Positions 26,315 through 39,349 are shown, counted from the first letter of the stretch. The stretch is 64,000 nucleotides of DNA from Dirofilaria immitis (GCA_024305405.1 JAKNDB010000110.1:2480001-2544000); one strand, 5' to 3'. Notes: generated by a model from the sequence alone, not told the origin. Translations and numbers: made by a program.

Positions 26315-28245
26315 ATGGAAAATATTCGAGCATATGGTGCTGGAATGGCTGGTGGACAATTTCAACCGGGTGTCTTCCTGAGAAAACCAACTGTTATTTT
26401 GCGAATCTTTGCTTTGGTTCGTAGAATGTACAAATTTTTTCTCTTTTTTTTTAGTTGAAGAATATCTATTTGATTAAGTCATTTTACAGATGAATATGCT
26501 TGAGAAATTTTTTAATTGATTGATGGTTATTTGTTAAGATAAAGGATGAAACTCTAATGAAGTATGCTAACTTCTACATCACTGTCGTAATTTCACAGAT
26601 TTTTGCGATTGCTGGATTTGAAATCATGAATTTCAAAGTCTGATACACTGTTTCGAAACTAGGAAAATGCGCATATTAGCAACAGTCCTTTAAGATAGTT
26701 GGGCTTGCACAATGGATCGCCGTATCACGCGGTGGTTGGTATATATCAGAAAATAATGGCGAACAAATTTGTCTTTATGCTAATAGTTCGTCGACCTGTT
26801 CCTTCGGTTCGGCGATGGGTTTTTTGCTGTTCTGAGTTCATTGGGTTTACTATATCTAGATGCTAAATTCGAGAAAATTAGTTCGATTCCAACCAGAAAA
26901 CGTGCTGTAACCACCGATATGATACTTTCTGGTTTGTTGATTTTTCAACTTCTTTCTTATTTCCTCGGTCGTATAATTACTAAACCATTTTTTTAATTAA
27001 TAAAATCTTTATTAGCCTAGAAAAGAAGAGATGAAATTCATTCATCAGTCACCTCTATTTATTCTATGATATGATATATTTATTTTTTAATAGTAGCTAT
27101 TCCTTTGATGATCCCCTTTTCGACGTTGGTTTTGAGTGGATATAAGGGGCCTTTCTCATCAACAATAATGAACAAGAATCCATGAAAGATCTTAGATATT
27201 TAAATAATAAATGACGTCAGAAATTTTTAAAACTCTTTAATATTTTAAAGTGCTAAACTTGAAAATAGTTTAAGGATTCGAAATAACCTTTTTTCTAGAT
27301 TTCTAATTAATCTGAAAAATACTATATGACCTAAAACAAATGAGTCAAAATTTTCAGCATTGCTGGCATTCTTATTTCTGATAACGTTTTTTCATTATGG
27401 TCGAAATATGGTGAAGTGGATATAAATAAACCATATAGCGGTGGTTTGGCCAAAAGCGCCATCTTATTCGCGCTTTTGTCACTCGTTATTTGGGTGATTT
27501 TTTAAATCTTATTTCACTGAACAGTAGCATTTAGTAATTGTTTTTATCTCATTACTGAAAGTTAAGATGAGAATTTTTAAATATGGCGTAAGATTGGATT
27601 TCGATAGGTTGAAGAAAATATCGATTTGAGTTTTGCTTTTATCGTTTGCAAACTTTTTGATGTTTCAGTAAATTTTTTTACAGTTATTTGATACTATAAA
27701 CGGTGGATTTTGTCATTGGAAAAATTTCTATTAAAATTTCATTGATTCTAGGGAGCGTCTGCGTTTTTGGCATGGAGACGGTATGAAGAAGGTGCGATAA
27801 CAAATTTCGTACCTTCTTATGAACAGAATTTTGCAGGTGGCATGCAAACTGGACCAGATTATAGCTATGGAGGAGAGAGCGATATCGGCGCTATTGGCTA
27901 GTTTATTATGATGAATGAAGACTGTCTCAATTATAATTTTTAAATTAAAGTAAAAAAAAAAAACTTTATATCATGAAAAGAAAACATGAGGTTTAGTTGA
28001 GAAGTTTGAAATTTATTATTTTTTTTTCGAACATTTTAAATTTAACTGTTGTAAATAACTGTTCTACGTACTGTATTATTTAATTTGGTATAAAAATGAG
28101 AAAAACTCTATTTTATTTTAAAAAGTGCAAAATTTGGAATATTTCAGGACAAAGTGATAGAAGCGCATATCAGAATGCTCCATTTACAGCAATCAATACT
28201 GCAGAATCCCCAGTGGATATTACGAAAAGTTATCAGGGATATTAG
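26315..28245 (+). CDS. synaptogyrin
   Basis: Four-pass synaptic-vesicle membrane protein. Exons: 26315-26416, 26695-26931, 27358-27493, then either 27752-27901 (stop within the exon) or 27752-27836 joined to 28148-28245. The N-terminus MENIRAYGAGMAGGQF is the family signature. TM1 spans the first junction (ILRIFALIVGLAQWIAVSRG). The vesicle loop contains CLYANSSSTCSFGSAMGFFA, and TM4 is SAILFALLSLVIW, followed by RRYEEG. Two T-runs (26820-26825 and 27387-27392) each need one more T to keep the frame, and adding them restores the family sequence exactly. The long form ends EQNFAG and then QSDRSAYQNAPFTAINTAES, finishing SYQGY, a Tyr-rich tail usual for the family. The short form ends ESDIGAIG. 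The C. elegans counterpart would be sng-1. Confidence 0.93.
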
Positions 28246-31200
28246 CTAATTTTTTCGTCGTCTTTTTTTTTCAACAAAGCAGAAAATGTACTATTTCATA
28301 GCTCAAATATGTACACGCGTTTTTACCAACATCTGACATCTTTTTTTTTCTTTTTATTTTTTGAAATTGTGCCTTATGATTGAAACAGACCAGTAATTAA
28401 TTTATTCAAAAATAAATTACTGTTTTATTGAAATTTTAGCTAAGAGAAAAGTTATAGAAATTTGCAATAAAAAGGAATTGTTAATTGGAATTAAAATAGT
28501 AAATGCTAATCTCTATGTAATGTATTTTTTCATATCACTTACATATAATTCCTATTATAGTAAAAAAAAAAAAAAAAACGATTCCATCTAATCTTCATTA
28601 ATTCATACAGATAATTATTCTTGAAAAATCAGATTCTAAATTTCTGATGGTCTGTGATTTGATATGCAGTAAATATCATTAATTACTTTTCAAACGTTCA
28701 ATATTTATGCTATGTTTCTTTAGAAATTCCTACCTGCTTCACTTATTGTAAATTAGCTTAAGCATAATGAATGATTAGTTTTATGAATTTTAGCTTAGCT
28801 TATAGAGATGTGTCTGGAAAATATAGATTTTTTCAAAGTTTAAACATTTGTATTTATAATAACATGCAGTTTAAATTAATTTAATACTTCTATTATAACC
28901 ATTTATACCAACCAGCCTTTTTCATGCAAACGATGTCTCAGAACTTTAATAATCTTTTGCAAAACTATTTAGTCTTTTGACAAACAAAAAGAGTATAATT
29001 ATTTATAGAAATCTTTAGAGGAATAAAGCACTTACAGAAATTAAAATATTTCAAGAGTGTCTTTTAATATGATCATATTAAAGAGATATGTAATTAGAAT
29101 CTTTTCTAATACCTGAAAGAAAAAATTGAGCTACCGAATGATTTGATCAATGTTGTCCACATGTTAACATTAATTGTTTTACAGAAAATGTCTTACAGAA
29201 TAAGTTAAAAAAAAGGATGAAAAAAAGTGCATATTCTAACTGATAAACAATTTACATCTTTTTATCATATCAGCTTAATTATTGCTTAAAATTCATAGCG
29301 ATATTGAATAAAATGAATGATAGGTTTAGCTACAATAGATTCTTCTTTAGGATCATATCATTTTAACAATTTATCTGTTTTGCTACTTTATTCATTTAAT
29401 GGATCCAGAAGACATTGGTAAACTTATCTTTCCCACTTTCTCCGCCTGCAATTTATGCTTTCATTTCAATCTTCTCCCATTACTGCAGTGTAAGAAGAAC
29501 GGGAAAAAGACAAGAAAACTGGCTTATAAAAATGATTTTAACATGTTGGTGGCCATTGATCATTGCAAAAGTTTATATACATTTAGCTATTGATTACTTT
29601 CTCATGATCGACCAATATCATCGGATATTTTATCCAACGCACTGCTTGATATACCGTATTTACAAAATCGAAAATATCAAATATCAACTTCTGGTCCAGG
29701 AAATTTACGATGCCAATCATTTGATTAACCGTTTGCTTTTATTCATCCAATGGTCAGGTGTCTTATGATCCCGAAAAAATATGATCGACTAATATCAGCT
29801 TTATTGGGACTAGATGATAAATAAAATAAAAAATTTCAAATAAGTTAAAGGAAGGAAAAATCTCGTATCTTAAACTGATGAGGATTATTTCTAGTTTTTA
29901 AATAAATGACGAGAATTCGATTTTCCGTAGGATAAATTCATTAAATTCGATTCTGTCTGGATTTCTCCCGATGTCGCTACTCCTATAAAGAAAAGAAAAG
30001 GCAAAGAGAAATCAATTTTGCTAAATTTGATAATTTGGAATTTTCAGTTCCCGAAAAAAACAAATAAATATATTCCAATAATTTTATTTACATTGTTTTC
30101 CACTTAATTTTGTCCAACTTCTTAAGACCAATGTTAAAAGGCATTGTGCATCTATGCATCGTTATTCACTTATTTTCGATGAAAAATTATTTTAAAAAGT
30201 AAACTTTTAGAGAAGTCAAGAATTGCAGATTAGACCATTAATAGTTCAATAATTATTATGTATGCTAAATAAGGAAAGTGATGGTTAATTGAGCGAATTC
30301 GAGAAATTCTATTATTTATTAAAAGACTCATACATTTAGCATTTTTGATTTTGCAACAAATGTTTTTGCTGCAATCACTTCTGTGATAATAGCTTTTTAC
30401 TTTGTAATTGCATACAATTATTCGCGTGTAACTGCAAACTGCAATTGAATACTGTAAAATAAGTGTGAATATTTATTTATTGGTTGATAATACGGTAGAT
30501 GATATGTATCTTCAATCGAACTATCTTATTTTCATTACCTTGAATCTATAATAACTATTGTTAATTGTAGGATAAATTGAAATCTCGTATCGAGGAAATC
30601 ATTATTATTATTCTTGTTGTTTTGTTTCTTTCAGTTTATCTGGTTTAATAATTTTACTGTTAATTTAGCATGCAGAATTCTTGAAATTTTTATCATAGCT
30701 AATGATGCATGATTGATTATTTGCAGTAAAGATGTCTGAAAACAACGAAATAATGAATCATCTTTAAGATTAATTGCTTATTGGAAGAAAGAATTTTAAA
30801 ATAGAGTATTATATCAGAAATCAGAGCTAAATTTTTTCAAGAAGTAACCAGTCGAGTAAACAGCCAATTCACAGTCGAGCAAAGTCCATCAGAGAAAACC
30901 CTATTATTTTAGAATCCAAGGTCGTTCTTGACTCTCTAAGATATTCTGGAAAAAGATGAATCATATGAAATATGTTGTCATTTCCAGCTTTGAGAACAAT
31001 TCAAAATATTAACAAAATGATATCAAAGTCCAATTTCTTTATGCTGAATTTTTATTAGAATCGAAATTCATTTCTGATACATCAAATGAATATTTCAGAC
31101 AAGCATTATTTGAATGAAAACTTATTTCTGATATAATGTTAAATAAGCAAATAATTTGGCTGATGGAATGGCGAGAATAATGAAGCTTACTTTGTATATC

Positions 31201-32098
31201 ACAATGATTATGATTACTGATTTATACATAATTTGTATTTTATATTCTCAGATCGATCATCATCAAGAGTAAATAAGAGAGATTTTAAAATTGCTTTTTC
31301 TTCTATCATTTTTGTTATTTTATTCAACAGAGTAAATAGCGTCCAACAATAAATTCTCTCTATGGTAATAAAAAGTTTAACAATCGCGTTCGATCTAAAA
31401 TTTCAACTAAAAATATTTACAATTAAATTATACCATAAAGGAATAAGTGACACTTCCTCGAAAGACTGATAATTTTGCTGATAAAATGATTTCCTTTTTA
31501 ATAATTTTTTTTTTTGTAAATTACTGATTCAAGAGGAAATTTTTCAAGTAAACAGATTTCTAGAAATATTTACGAATTTCATGTTCTCTCATGAAACACA
31601 AGAAAAAACTGATTCATAGAGAGTAATTATTGTTAGTATATACTGTGCTGCCAATAAATAATTGAATTTTGTTTTATGAAGAGTTTTTCGCTATTTCTAT
31701 TTTAAAGTCATTATTCTCTTTTAAACTTATTCGAGAGCTTTATAAGATTTTTAAATTAGCATCAATTAAATTAAATTATTGAAAAGAATCGTAAATAAAC
31801 TTTTTTTATAGCAATTTTTAAGAAAGCTCAACTTGAATACACTTCATTAGGAATTGAAAATAGTCAAATAATTTGAAAGCATGACAATATATGTATATAT
31901 ATATATATATATTATATGCAAAAACTTTAAGCAAGCATATCGATGAGAAAGATTTAAGAAATCGGAATTTGCAACACATAGTTTGCATAGCAATGATATA
32001 GTTATAAAGCATGTAACATTTGGAAGAAATTTTTAAAAATTTCATTTAACGAAACTCGTGAATTTTATAAAGATATATTTTTGAACTTCTCGAAGTTA
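28246..32098. other. mostly intergenic
   Basis: No confident gene, apart from the weakly coding stretch at 29399-29822 and a short (TA)n tract near 31890-31913. Confidence 0.4.
29399..29822 (+). CDS. weakly coding stretch, possible small secreted or peptide gene
   Basis: An ATG at 29399 opens a short segment with a possible donor at about 29418. Farther on, in one frame, lie ISSDILSNALLDIPYLQNRK and YQISTSGPGNLRCQSFD. After a CAG at about 29757, an acidic C-terminus appears (DPEKYDRLISALLGLDDK-stop) if one A is removed from the A-run near 29777. The pieces do not join without frame corrections and no family is recognised. Confidence 0.25.
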
Positions 32099-35000
32099 TT
32101 ATATAGGAAAAAAGTAAAGAAAGAAAGCAATAAACGTCAAGTATTGAAGAGATGATGATGCAGATCGTGTAAGCTTAGATAATTTGATTCTCGAGGTTGT
32201 TTTTACGGCTACAGTAACAGTATCACCAATTCCAGCTTCATTTTCTGCCGCAAATCTGAATATATACGTTGTTCCTTGACGTAATCCACCAATTTCATAT
32301 AATCCATCCTTACCTAAAAATCATAAAATTTCAATAGATGAACTGTAATGCATTTATCTGGATCAATTATAAGTTTATTCGTTTAATTGTAAAAGGAAAC
32401 TTTCATAACAATAAAAAAAAAACAATCGATCTTACTCAAATGTACATCCATTTTGATAGCATGAGCAAACCAGACACGATTATTTTCTCTACTTTGATCA
32501 CGACTCTGAAATTTGTCATCAATTTGTGAATTTGAGAAATTTCTTTTAATCTTTGCTTATCGCTTGCTTATTCCTCTTGAGTTACAGCTCCATGCTTTGA
32601 AATAGCTAAAAATCCTGAAGTCGTCTATGATTATACGACAAAAAGTAACTGCGTTACTGTCATTTCAAATGGTACTGCAGTGCTCGGGCTTGGCAATATT
32701 GGTCCTCTTGCCTCGAAACTCTGTTATGGAAGGCAAAGCTGCTTTATTCAAGCGCTTTGCTGATATTGATGCAGTCGATATAGAAGTTGATACAGAAGAT
32801 ATAGAAAGTTTTATCAATGCAATAAGATACCTTGGGCCAAGTTGGGGAGGAATAAATTTAGAGGATATAGGATCTCCTGACTGTTTCATAATAGAAAAAC
32901 GTCTAAACGAATTAATGGATATTCCAGTATTTCACGATGACCAGCACGGAACTGCAGTGGTTGTTGCAGCAGGTATAGAAAATGCTCTTGATATTATTGC
33001 AAGAAAGAAACTAGAAAACGTCAAGATCATCATAAATGGTGCTGGGGCAGATGGTATTGCATGTTTAGAAATATTAAGGTCCATGGGCGCTAAAACCATA
33101 GTACTGTGTGATAAGAAAGGAGTAATATACAAAGACAGAAAAGAGGACATGAACAAGTTTTTAGAGAAAACAACAAAAACTTACGAAAATGCTTCAGATA
33201 CTCTTATTCATTCAGTCGCTTCAGACGTTATACTTTTACTCATTTGGCAGAAATAGAATGGGAAGAATTCAAAATCGATTACATACTTGTTCCAGAATGG
33301 ATTTCTTGATGTATTCTATAATATAACGTCGTATTGGTAATTGTTCACCAATTCCTTCTTCAATTTTCCATATCACATAAGTCATTCCAACGGCTTGTAA
33401 TGAAACATGAACTTCACCAGGTGGAGCTATAAAAGAAAACTTAAAGCCTCCCAAATCACATAAGTTATTCGAGTAATCTTAAAGCAAACCTTGAATTTCA
33501 TTAGATAGAGCTGTGACGTAAGACTTTTTCCAGTTTTTTAGAAAATTACAATGAAAATTTTCCAAGTGAAACATATGAACAAAATAAAAGTCCCATACTT
33601 GCTTCTTTAACTACGATTGTTTGTTGTGATTTGGATTTTCCATTACTTGCTTCGCATAGATATTCCCTAAGTCATATTCCGTCGGTGTTAAAATCTATAA
33701 TTTATGCAAATTAACATATTAACAAAAAAAAAAGAACAATCTTTGTTTAAACAATCATTTCGTACTAAAAGTTTAAGTAAATTGATATATTGAAAAACGA
33801 GAAATGACTCTTCGACTTTATAAAAATTGTTTTGAAAATATTTAAAAGAGTATCAAACGTCGTAAAAAAATGCGGTAAATTAAATTAAATTAAAAAGATC
33901 TGAAGATAAAGTTACCTTGAGGCAACTGCTTTGATTTAGAGCATCAATCAAAACGACATGATTGCTATCGTTTAAGAGTTCATCACTACCTCTCAAATAT
34001 CGGAAATGCGTAGCAGGTGGATTTGAGCGAGTCACATTACAACAAAGTTGAGCTAATTGATCCAAAACGATAAAACGTTCCACAAATGATTTATTGAATT
34101 TTGGTGACGCTAAAATTATTGAAATTTTTTTTTTTTCATAATGTATAAATTGAAAGCTATAATAGTCATAGGATAGATAATGTATCAGTTTTTTTCACTT
34201 TTAATTTTATGTTTATAAAGTGAAGGATAATTATAAAATTATGTATCGCATTTCTTTTTTTCTTTCTGATTTCAAAAATAAATCGAGAAAAGTATAAAAT
34301 ACTTGCACCAAACATCCAATCGAATTTCATGTTGTTCAACAACTGTTGCATCGTACTTCTCGAATTCCTGAACCGATAAGCATTTGATGATTGTATCCTG
34401 ATATTCATTTGTAAGCTTTTTAACAGTTACTTCTGATCCAACCGTAATAAATAAACTCTCTAAAAATATAAATATTAAAAAACTTAAAATTATGTTCAAA
34501 CTTTTCTTGATTTATTTTAGCTCAACTGAATTAGCTAATGCTAATACTTTTAATTTATTATTAGCTTAAAGTATGTGATGCAATAATAAAAATTAAGCGA
34601 TCGTTTTTTTTTTTCAACTTTATTTTAGTCTTATAAAAGTTCTAATCTTTCCCTAATTCGTCTCCTAATTAATAATATTACATGCATTCTTTTTAGGGTA
34701 TGCCTTTTTCAAATCTTTGGACTCTTTAGGAGTATTCTATTACAGTAATTTATGGAATGATAGTACAAAAAGCTGTAAAGCAATTTATAAAATAACTGAT
34801 AAGGTTTATGAGCAACTTTCATCTTTCACTTGCATCATCTTTCTGCCAAAATTTCGAGATCTTGTCTCTGATTATAAAATTTGCTGGCATAGCCAAGTGC
34901 TTGTCATAAATTCAAAATTTTCATGTAATTAATCCAGAATACATCCCAATTAATCATCCTACTTGATGCATCATGCAAATTTCCTAATACCACTCGTAGT

Positions 35001-37442
35001 TGACTACTAAAGCTCATTTCATATTCTTAAAAATTGTGATAAAATGAAACTAAAGTAAACCATTAAGTGGCAATCCATTATGATTCGTAATATGTGTTTC
35101 AGGTTGTGGATTTCCAACGGAACCACAATCGATGGTTAGCGATTCGCCAAACATTCCTCCAACAACATCACTATTTTCTTTCCAATGAATCTCATCTAGA
35201 AATATTCATATTTTATTTCACAGTATAGAAGATTTTCGTTTTCGATACAATTAATTTCATCGTCTTGTTCTTCACGTATCATATATGGAATTAAAATTTA
35301 ATACCGACGACAATGAGTTCTATTTTCCAATCAGCCGATGTCCTTCTGGAATTACTGGCAACGCATTTATAGAATCCGGTATCACGTTTTGCAATTTGAG
35401 TGAATACCAATGATAACTTTTTATACATTGAATCATGCTCTCGTAATTCTACAGTAAACAAGCTAAAAATACATAAACATAAGATGAAGTAAGTAAATAT
35501 CGAATTTACAAATTATAATGTTGTTAGTAACTTATTACGTAATGCTTTTAAAGAATATTTTGCAATAAACATAATGAGACGTTTTATCTCAAACTTATCA
35601 GATAATATAAAGCATATAAATTGAGAAAAGTAATGAAATTTAACCTCACATTAATCCGTTAAATATTTTAAATGATAAAGCGATACTTTGAATTGCTGAT
35701 GTAATTTAAGATCTTATCAAGTTGCATTAAAATTTATTACTGAGTTTACAAACATAATTTGAGGTTAAAAGAATATTTCTACCTGTTAGAAGATTCGCCA
35801 TCTATTTTACGACCGAATTCATTCCTCCATGTAAGATGCAAACAATTTATAGAAGTCTGTTGACATATGCAAGAAATGCGAAATTTACGATCAACTCGAA
35901 CCACATATCGACTATTGCTAAGTGGTGGTGGCTCAAGACGTAATAAATTTGAACATTTAATCCCCGTTACCACACCTTAATTAATTACAAAGCAAATAGA
36001 ATTTGAAGTCTGATATTTAAATTTAATGACTTTTTTAAAATAAAGCTTAGCTCATATTAAAACGATAATATCAACGTTGATAACATAAATTATAACTGTT
36101 ATTCCAAGTTTAAGCAAATAATCTCAGTGACGATAGATCAGTTATGATTTGTTGTAATGTAAAGGGTATTCATAGCTATAACTCTTCTTTGAATTCTAAG
36201 TTTCTTTTTTTTTTTTCATTTTCTTTTCTTTTAACATTTCTTCACAGAAATTTCATATGCATAGTGTTAAAATTATTGATAATCGAAAAGTTGAATTTAT
36301 TTATTTTATAATCGAAAAATGAAATTTAACGTTGCTATAGCCATTTTATTTTTATTTTTTTCATACATAAAAGCATAGCATAACAGCTATGTATTGAGCT
36401 AACTCAAATAAGTTGCAACTTTTAGGCCTTTAAGTGAAAGAATTCAGCCTTTCAAGAAGCATTTATAGAAATAGCTAACAAAAGATTTTCATCCTTATTT
36501 ATTTCGCTATTTGCTGCTTATAGCTTTCCTTTTTTTTCTTTTTCCTTTTACTTTTCCATTTTCCTTTTCCTTTTTTTTTTTTGAGAAGAAAAAATTTTTG
36601 TTTTAGCTATTTGAATTGGAAAGAACGAAAATGAAGAGTTAATATTTGAAAGATAAATACATTCATTTATTAAAATAATTCTAAAGAGATCAAGAAATAT
36701 GGAAGTTGTTATAGTCGGATGAAATAAGTTGAAAACGTATGCAAAGAATATTTGGTGAAATGTAAATTAAATTTTTATCTATTTCATTCATTTTTTCCAT
36801 GGAAATGGAAATAGAGGAAATGTGTTCATATCATTTAACTAAATTGCAATTAAATACTTCACTCATTTTAATTATCAAGTTATAATCATTTCTTCTATAT
36901 ATATATATATATATTTGAAATGTTAATTTTTAATATTACTAATATATTGCAAAGAAAAAAAAAGTTGAATTAACATGAATGAATGTATTGACGAAAGAAT
37001 GTAATAAATGAAATGTGAAAATATTTGTAGCGAATTATTTCAAAAATAAAATTTAAACATTTGTGAAATAAAAAATAAAAAATTTGAATGTTAAAGGTCA
37101 AAGATTATTTATAATATTTAATCTGATAAAATAGCATTTATATGAATAATTCGTATCATTTTATTCATACATTTCTCATTCTTTTTATTAATTATTAGCT
37201 TGAATTCTTTTTATTATAATTTTTTAATTAAGAAAAAACAAAAAAATAACAATAATTACAGAGAGAGAGGAAGAGAGAGAGAGAAAAAAGTCGAAAAATG
37301 ACATACCGGCAAAAAGAGTAAAGGCAATCAGTGTGGTAATGATAATAATGATATCAATGAAGGCGCTAAAGATAACTGTGATTGACAAAGACGAACTGAA
37401 TGACACCGATGATTGAAAGAAGCTTGAGTTATAGCATATTGA
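32099..37442 (-). CDS. Ig/FnIII cell-surface protein, probably GPI-anchored (RIG-3-like)
   Basis: A neural cell-adhesion-type protein. Minus-strand exons: 37442-37307 (signal-like hydrophobic stretch ending [11 protein letters not shown]), 35975-35783, 35462-35305, 35195-35061, 34459-34303, 34109-33916, 33694-33599, 33426-33287, 32550-32436 and 32313-32099. Ig1 shows C-x-C...LTWRNEF and [11 protein letters not shown]. Ig2 has [16 protein letters not shown] and TIIKC. Ig3 has [20 protein letters not shown] and [19 protein letters not shown]. One FnIII domain follows, split by introns ([56 protein letters not shown]). The C-terminus is a Ser/Ala stretch then a hydrophobic end ([20 protein letters not shown]), which fits a GPI signal. 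One G is missing at 33665-33667. The start ATG is not visible and may be in an upstream exon. The layout recalls C. elegans RIG-3; orthology is inferred. Confidence 0.8.
32551..33180 (+). pseudogene. nuclear Wolbachia-type malic enzyme (maeB) fragment in a host intron
   Basis: The plus strand encodes part of a bacterial NADP-type malic enzyme, about residues 40-250 of the usual protein. It opens with the active-site Tyr region (SLAYSS, stop, [20 protein letters not shown]), where TGA replaces the expected Gly codon. It continues with [18 protein letters not shown], then [20 protein letters not shown], carrying the catalytic Lys. Next come [18 protein letters not shown], the metal-site motif [12 protein letters not shown], and the nucleotide-binding [12 protein letters not shown]. 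The frame shifts by one base near 32718-32722. Similarity fades after about MNKFLEK (33165). Both termini are missing, and no bacterial neighbour gene is present. It lies opposite in strand to the Ig/FnIII gene, inside the intron between the exons at 33287 and 32550. The protein type is clear; Wolbachia rather than another Rickettsiales donor is inferred. Confidence 0.9.
36895..36916. repeat. short (TA)n tract
   Basis: About 20 bases of TATATA in the first intron of the Ig/FnIII gene. Confidence 0.8.
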
Positions 37443-38523
37443 CTAAAAATGAAAATGACACAGGAAGAGTGAAAAGAACTGAAAAGGCCTTAGATTCGTA
37501 TATTTGGCAGCCACGCCTATTCCCTATTCGGCCTTAAATATTCTATTGAATTCAACGGGATCAGCTTGGCCTCTTTTGATGAGCTTTTCCTACTTGGGAT
37601 AGCTTTAAAATATAAACTCTATGCTATTCTCACCAGTCTGGCAACATTTCCTTCCATTATTTGTTATTTTGTTGTTTGTTACCAGTTGCTCCAAATCAAT
37701 CCCAGCAGAATAGCAATAATCAATGTGATATAAAATTTTATCAAAAAAAAAAAAAGAAAGAGATATTTTGAAGAGAAATCCGAAGATAATTGTACACGAG
37801 AATTTATTACATCCAGAATGGTATCTATTACAGGTGAAATTCAAATTATTACCATAACAAAATTTCTAAAATCATACTATTCGATTTTGGATTTATCAGC
37901 CTTATTTGAGACCTTCTTAATTTTGATCCAAAATGAAACAGTTTGGTATAAGCAATCATTTATCAATAGCATGTCCTATTTCCGATATTGTTGTCTTTGC
38001 ATCTATTTTTGATAACATCAATTTAACGCTTCTTACTTCTTTTAATAGAAATGATTACAATGTTATAATTAAATTGGGAACTACTTTTCAAATTGAAATT
38101 TTTAATTTTAATGTAGAATAGGGTGATGAAATATCTCAAGAATAATCTGAAGGTATGAAAGGATGGGATGTAGATAGATGAAAGTTGTTGTTAACGAACT
38201 CATATAAATGAATTTAACAAGGGTAACGAAGGAGTAAAAGGAAGAAGGAAAGGAGTAAAGAATGATTAGATGAGGGACAGAAAGATAAACTAAAAGAGAT
38301 GCAAATAGATATGTTTGAGAATTAAACTTCTTAAACCGTTTATATTGTCAAACATTCCAAACATTCCCGAAATAGTTCGGTCTCGGTCGACATTGGTATT
38401 TGGCAAGGGTTATTCAGTTGCATCATTCCGTCCCATTTTTAGGAGATCTAACTAATCGGACGTCGCGATATTATTATTATTATTGTTTATGGAAATAACA
38501 CCAACAACCGGAATAGCAACATA

Positions 38524-38972
38524 ATGAGAAATTCTAAATTTTTGATATTTCTTCTGGATGCTGCATTAGTTATGAAATGTATCGCCTTTCTTCGTAATCC
38601 TTGGATGTTTACAACTTCAACAACCTCGAAACCAAGATGTTCGATTTACAACGATGAGCCACTGCATATTATTATGGATCGAGTTTGTGAAATTTGTCAT
38701 GAAATGTATTCGCATCAATATCCGAATATGAGAGCGGATTGCAGGTTTGGAATGCAAAATTTCCCTCTTTCATGGTTTTAAATTTTAAAGAAAACTTAAG
38801 GAAAGTCTTTTGAAATGTTATCAAAAGTGGAATATTGGAAATGATCGATTTCAATTAAAGCAATAAAAGCGATGCTGAACTTCGAAATAATATTTTCAGG
38901 TCGGATTGTTTTCGAAGTAAACATTTTCAATCATGTTTGGAGCATTTTCGACCTATGATTCCACATGGATAA
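38524..38972 (+). CDS. crustacean hyperglycemic hormone / ion transport peptide (CHH/ITP)-like peptide
   Basis: Two exons, 38524-38744 and 38900-38972, encode 97 residues. A signal peptide is present (MRNSKFLIFLLDAALVMKCI). The mature part has six cysteines spaced C-x15-C-x2-C-x14-C-x3-C-x8-C, and it includes DRVCEICHEMY and CRSDCFRSKHFQSCL, which match the CHH/MIH/ITP family (known pattern close to C-x15-C-x2-C-x12-C-x3-C-x8-C). The intron falls after the first two bases of the Arg codon in CRSDC; a similarly placed intron is reported for arthropod CHH/ITP genes. The protein ends PHG, so a C-terminal amide is possible. No frame break is seen. In arthropods these hormones control sugar levels, molting and ion transport; the nematode role is not shown by the sequence. 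It is divergent from the Ig/FnIII gene and convergent with the GPCR at 39546. Confidence 0.88.
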
Positions 38973-39345
38973 AGCTTATATTTTGGCTAGAGGTTGAACA
39001 CGACAAAAGCGCTGCCAATATTATTTTTGTAATTGTTTTTTCGATCTACAAATCTTTCTGGTTTATCAAAGCTATCCGAGAGATTGAAAATCAATCGATA
39101 GATTTGTTTTTAGATATGATATGTCTAACTCTACAAATAAGACTTATTTTGTTATCACATGTATGTCTTAAAATGCCAAACTAAACTTCTGATCTCTCAT
39201 TCCAGAAATGATTTCCGTACGAAGAATGAGCCATTAATTCAATTTTGAAAACTTCTATTCATAAATAATCAATAATTGCGATCATGTAATAGGCATTTAA
39301 CATCGCTGTCAACATGTTTTGCAGTAATCATATTAATAACAACAG

Positions 39346-39349
39346 CAAC

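Noticed and set aside
30840..30960. Short open stretch ending SLRYSGKR, which resembles an amidated peptide
   Set aside because: A second frame is equally open, there is no signal peptide or partner exon, and a single GKR ending can occur by chance.
32665..33156. Two minus-strand open frames of 74 codons
   Set aside because: Antisense shadows of the malic enzyme fragment.
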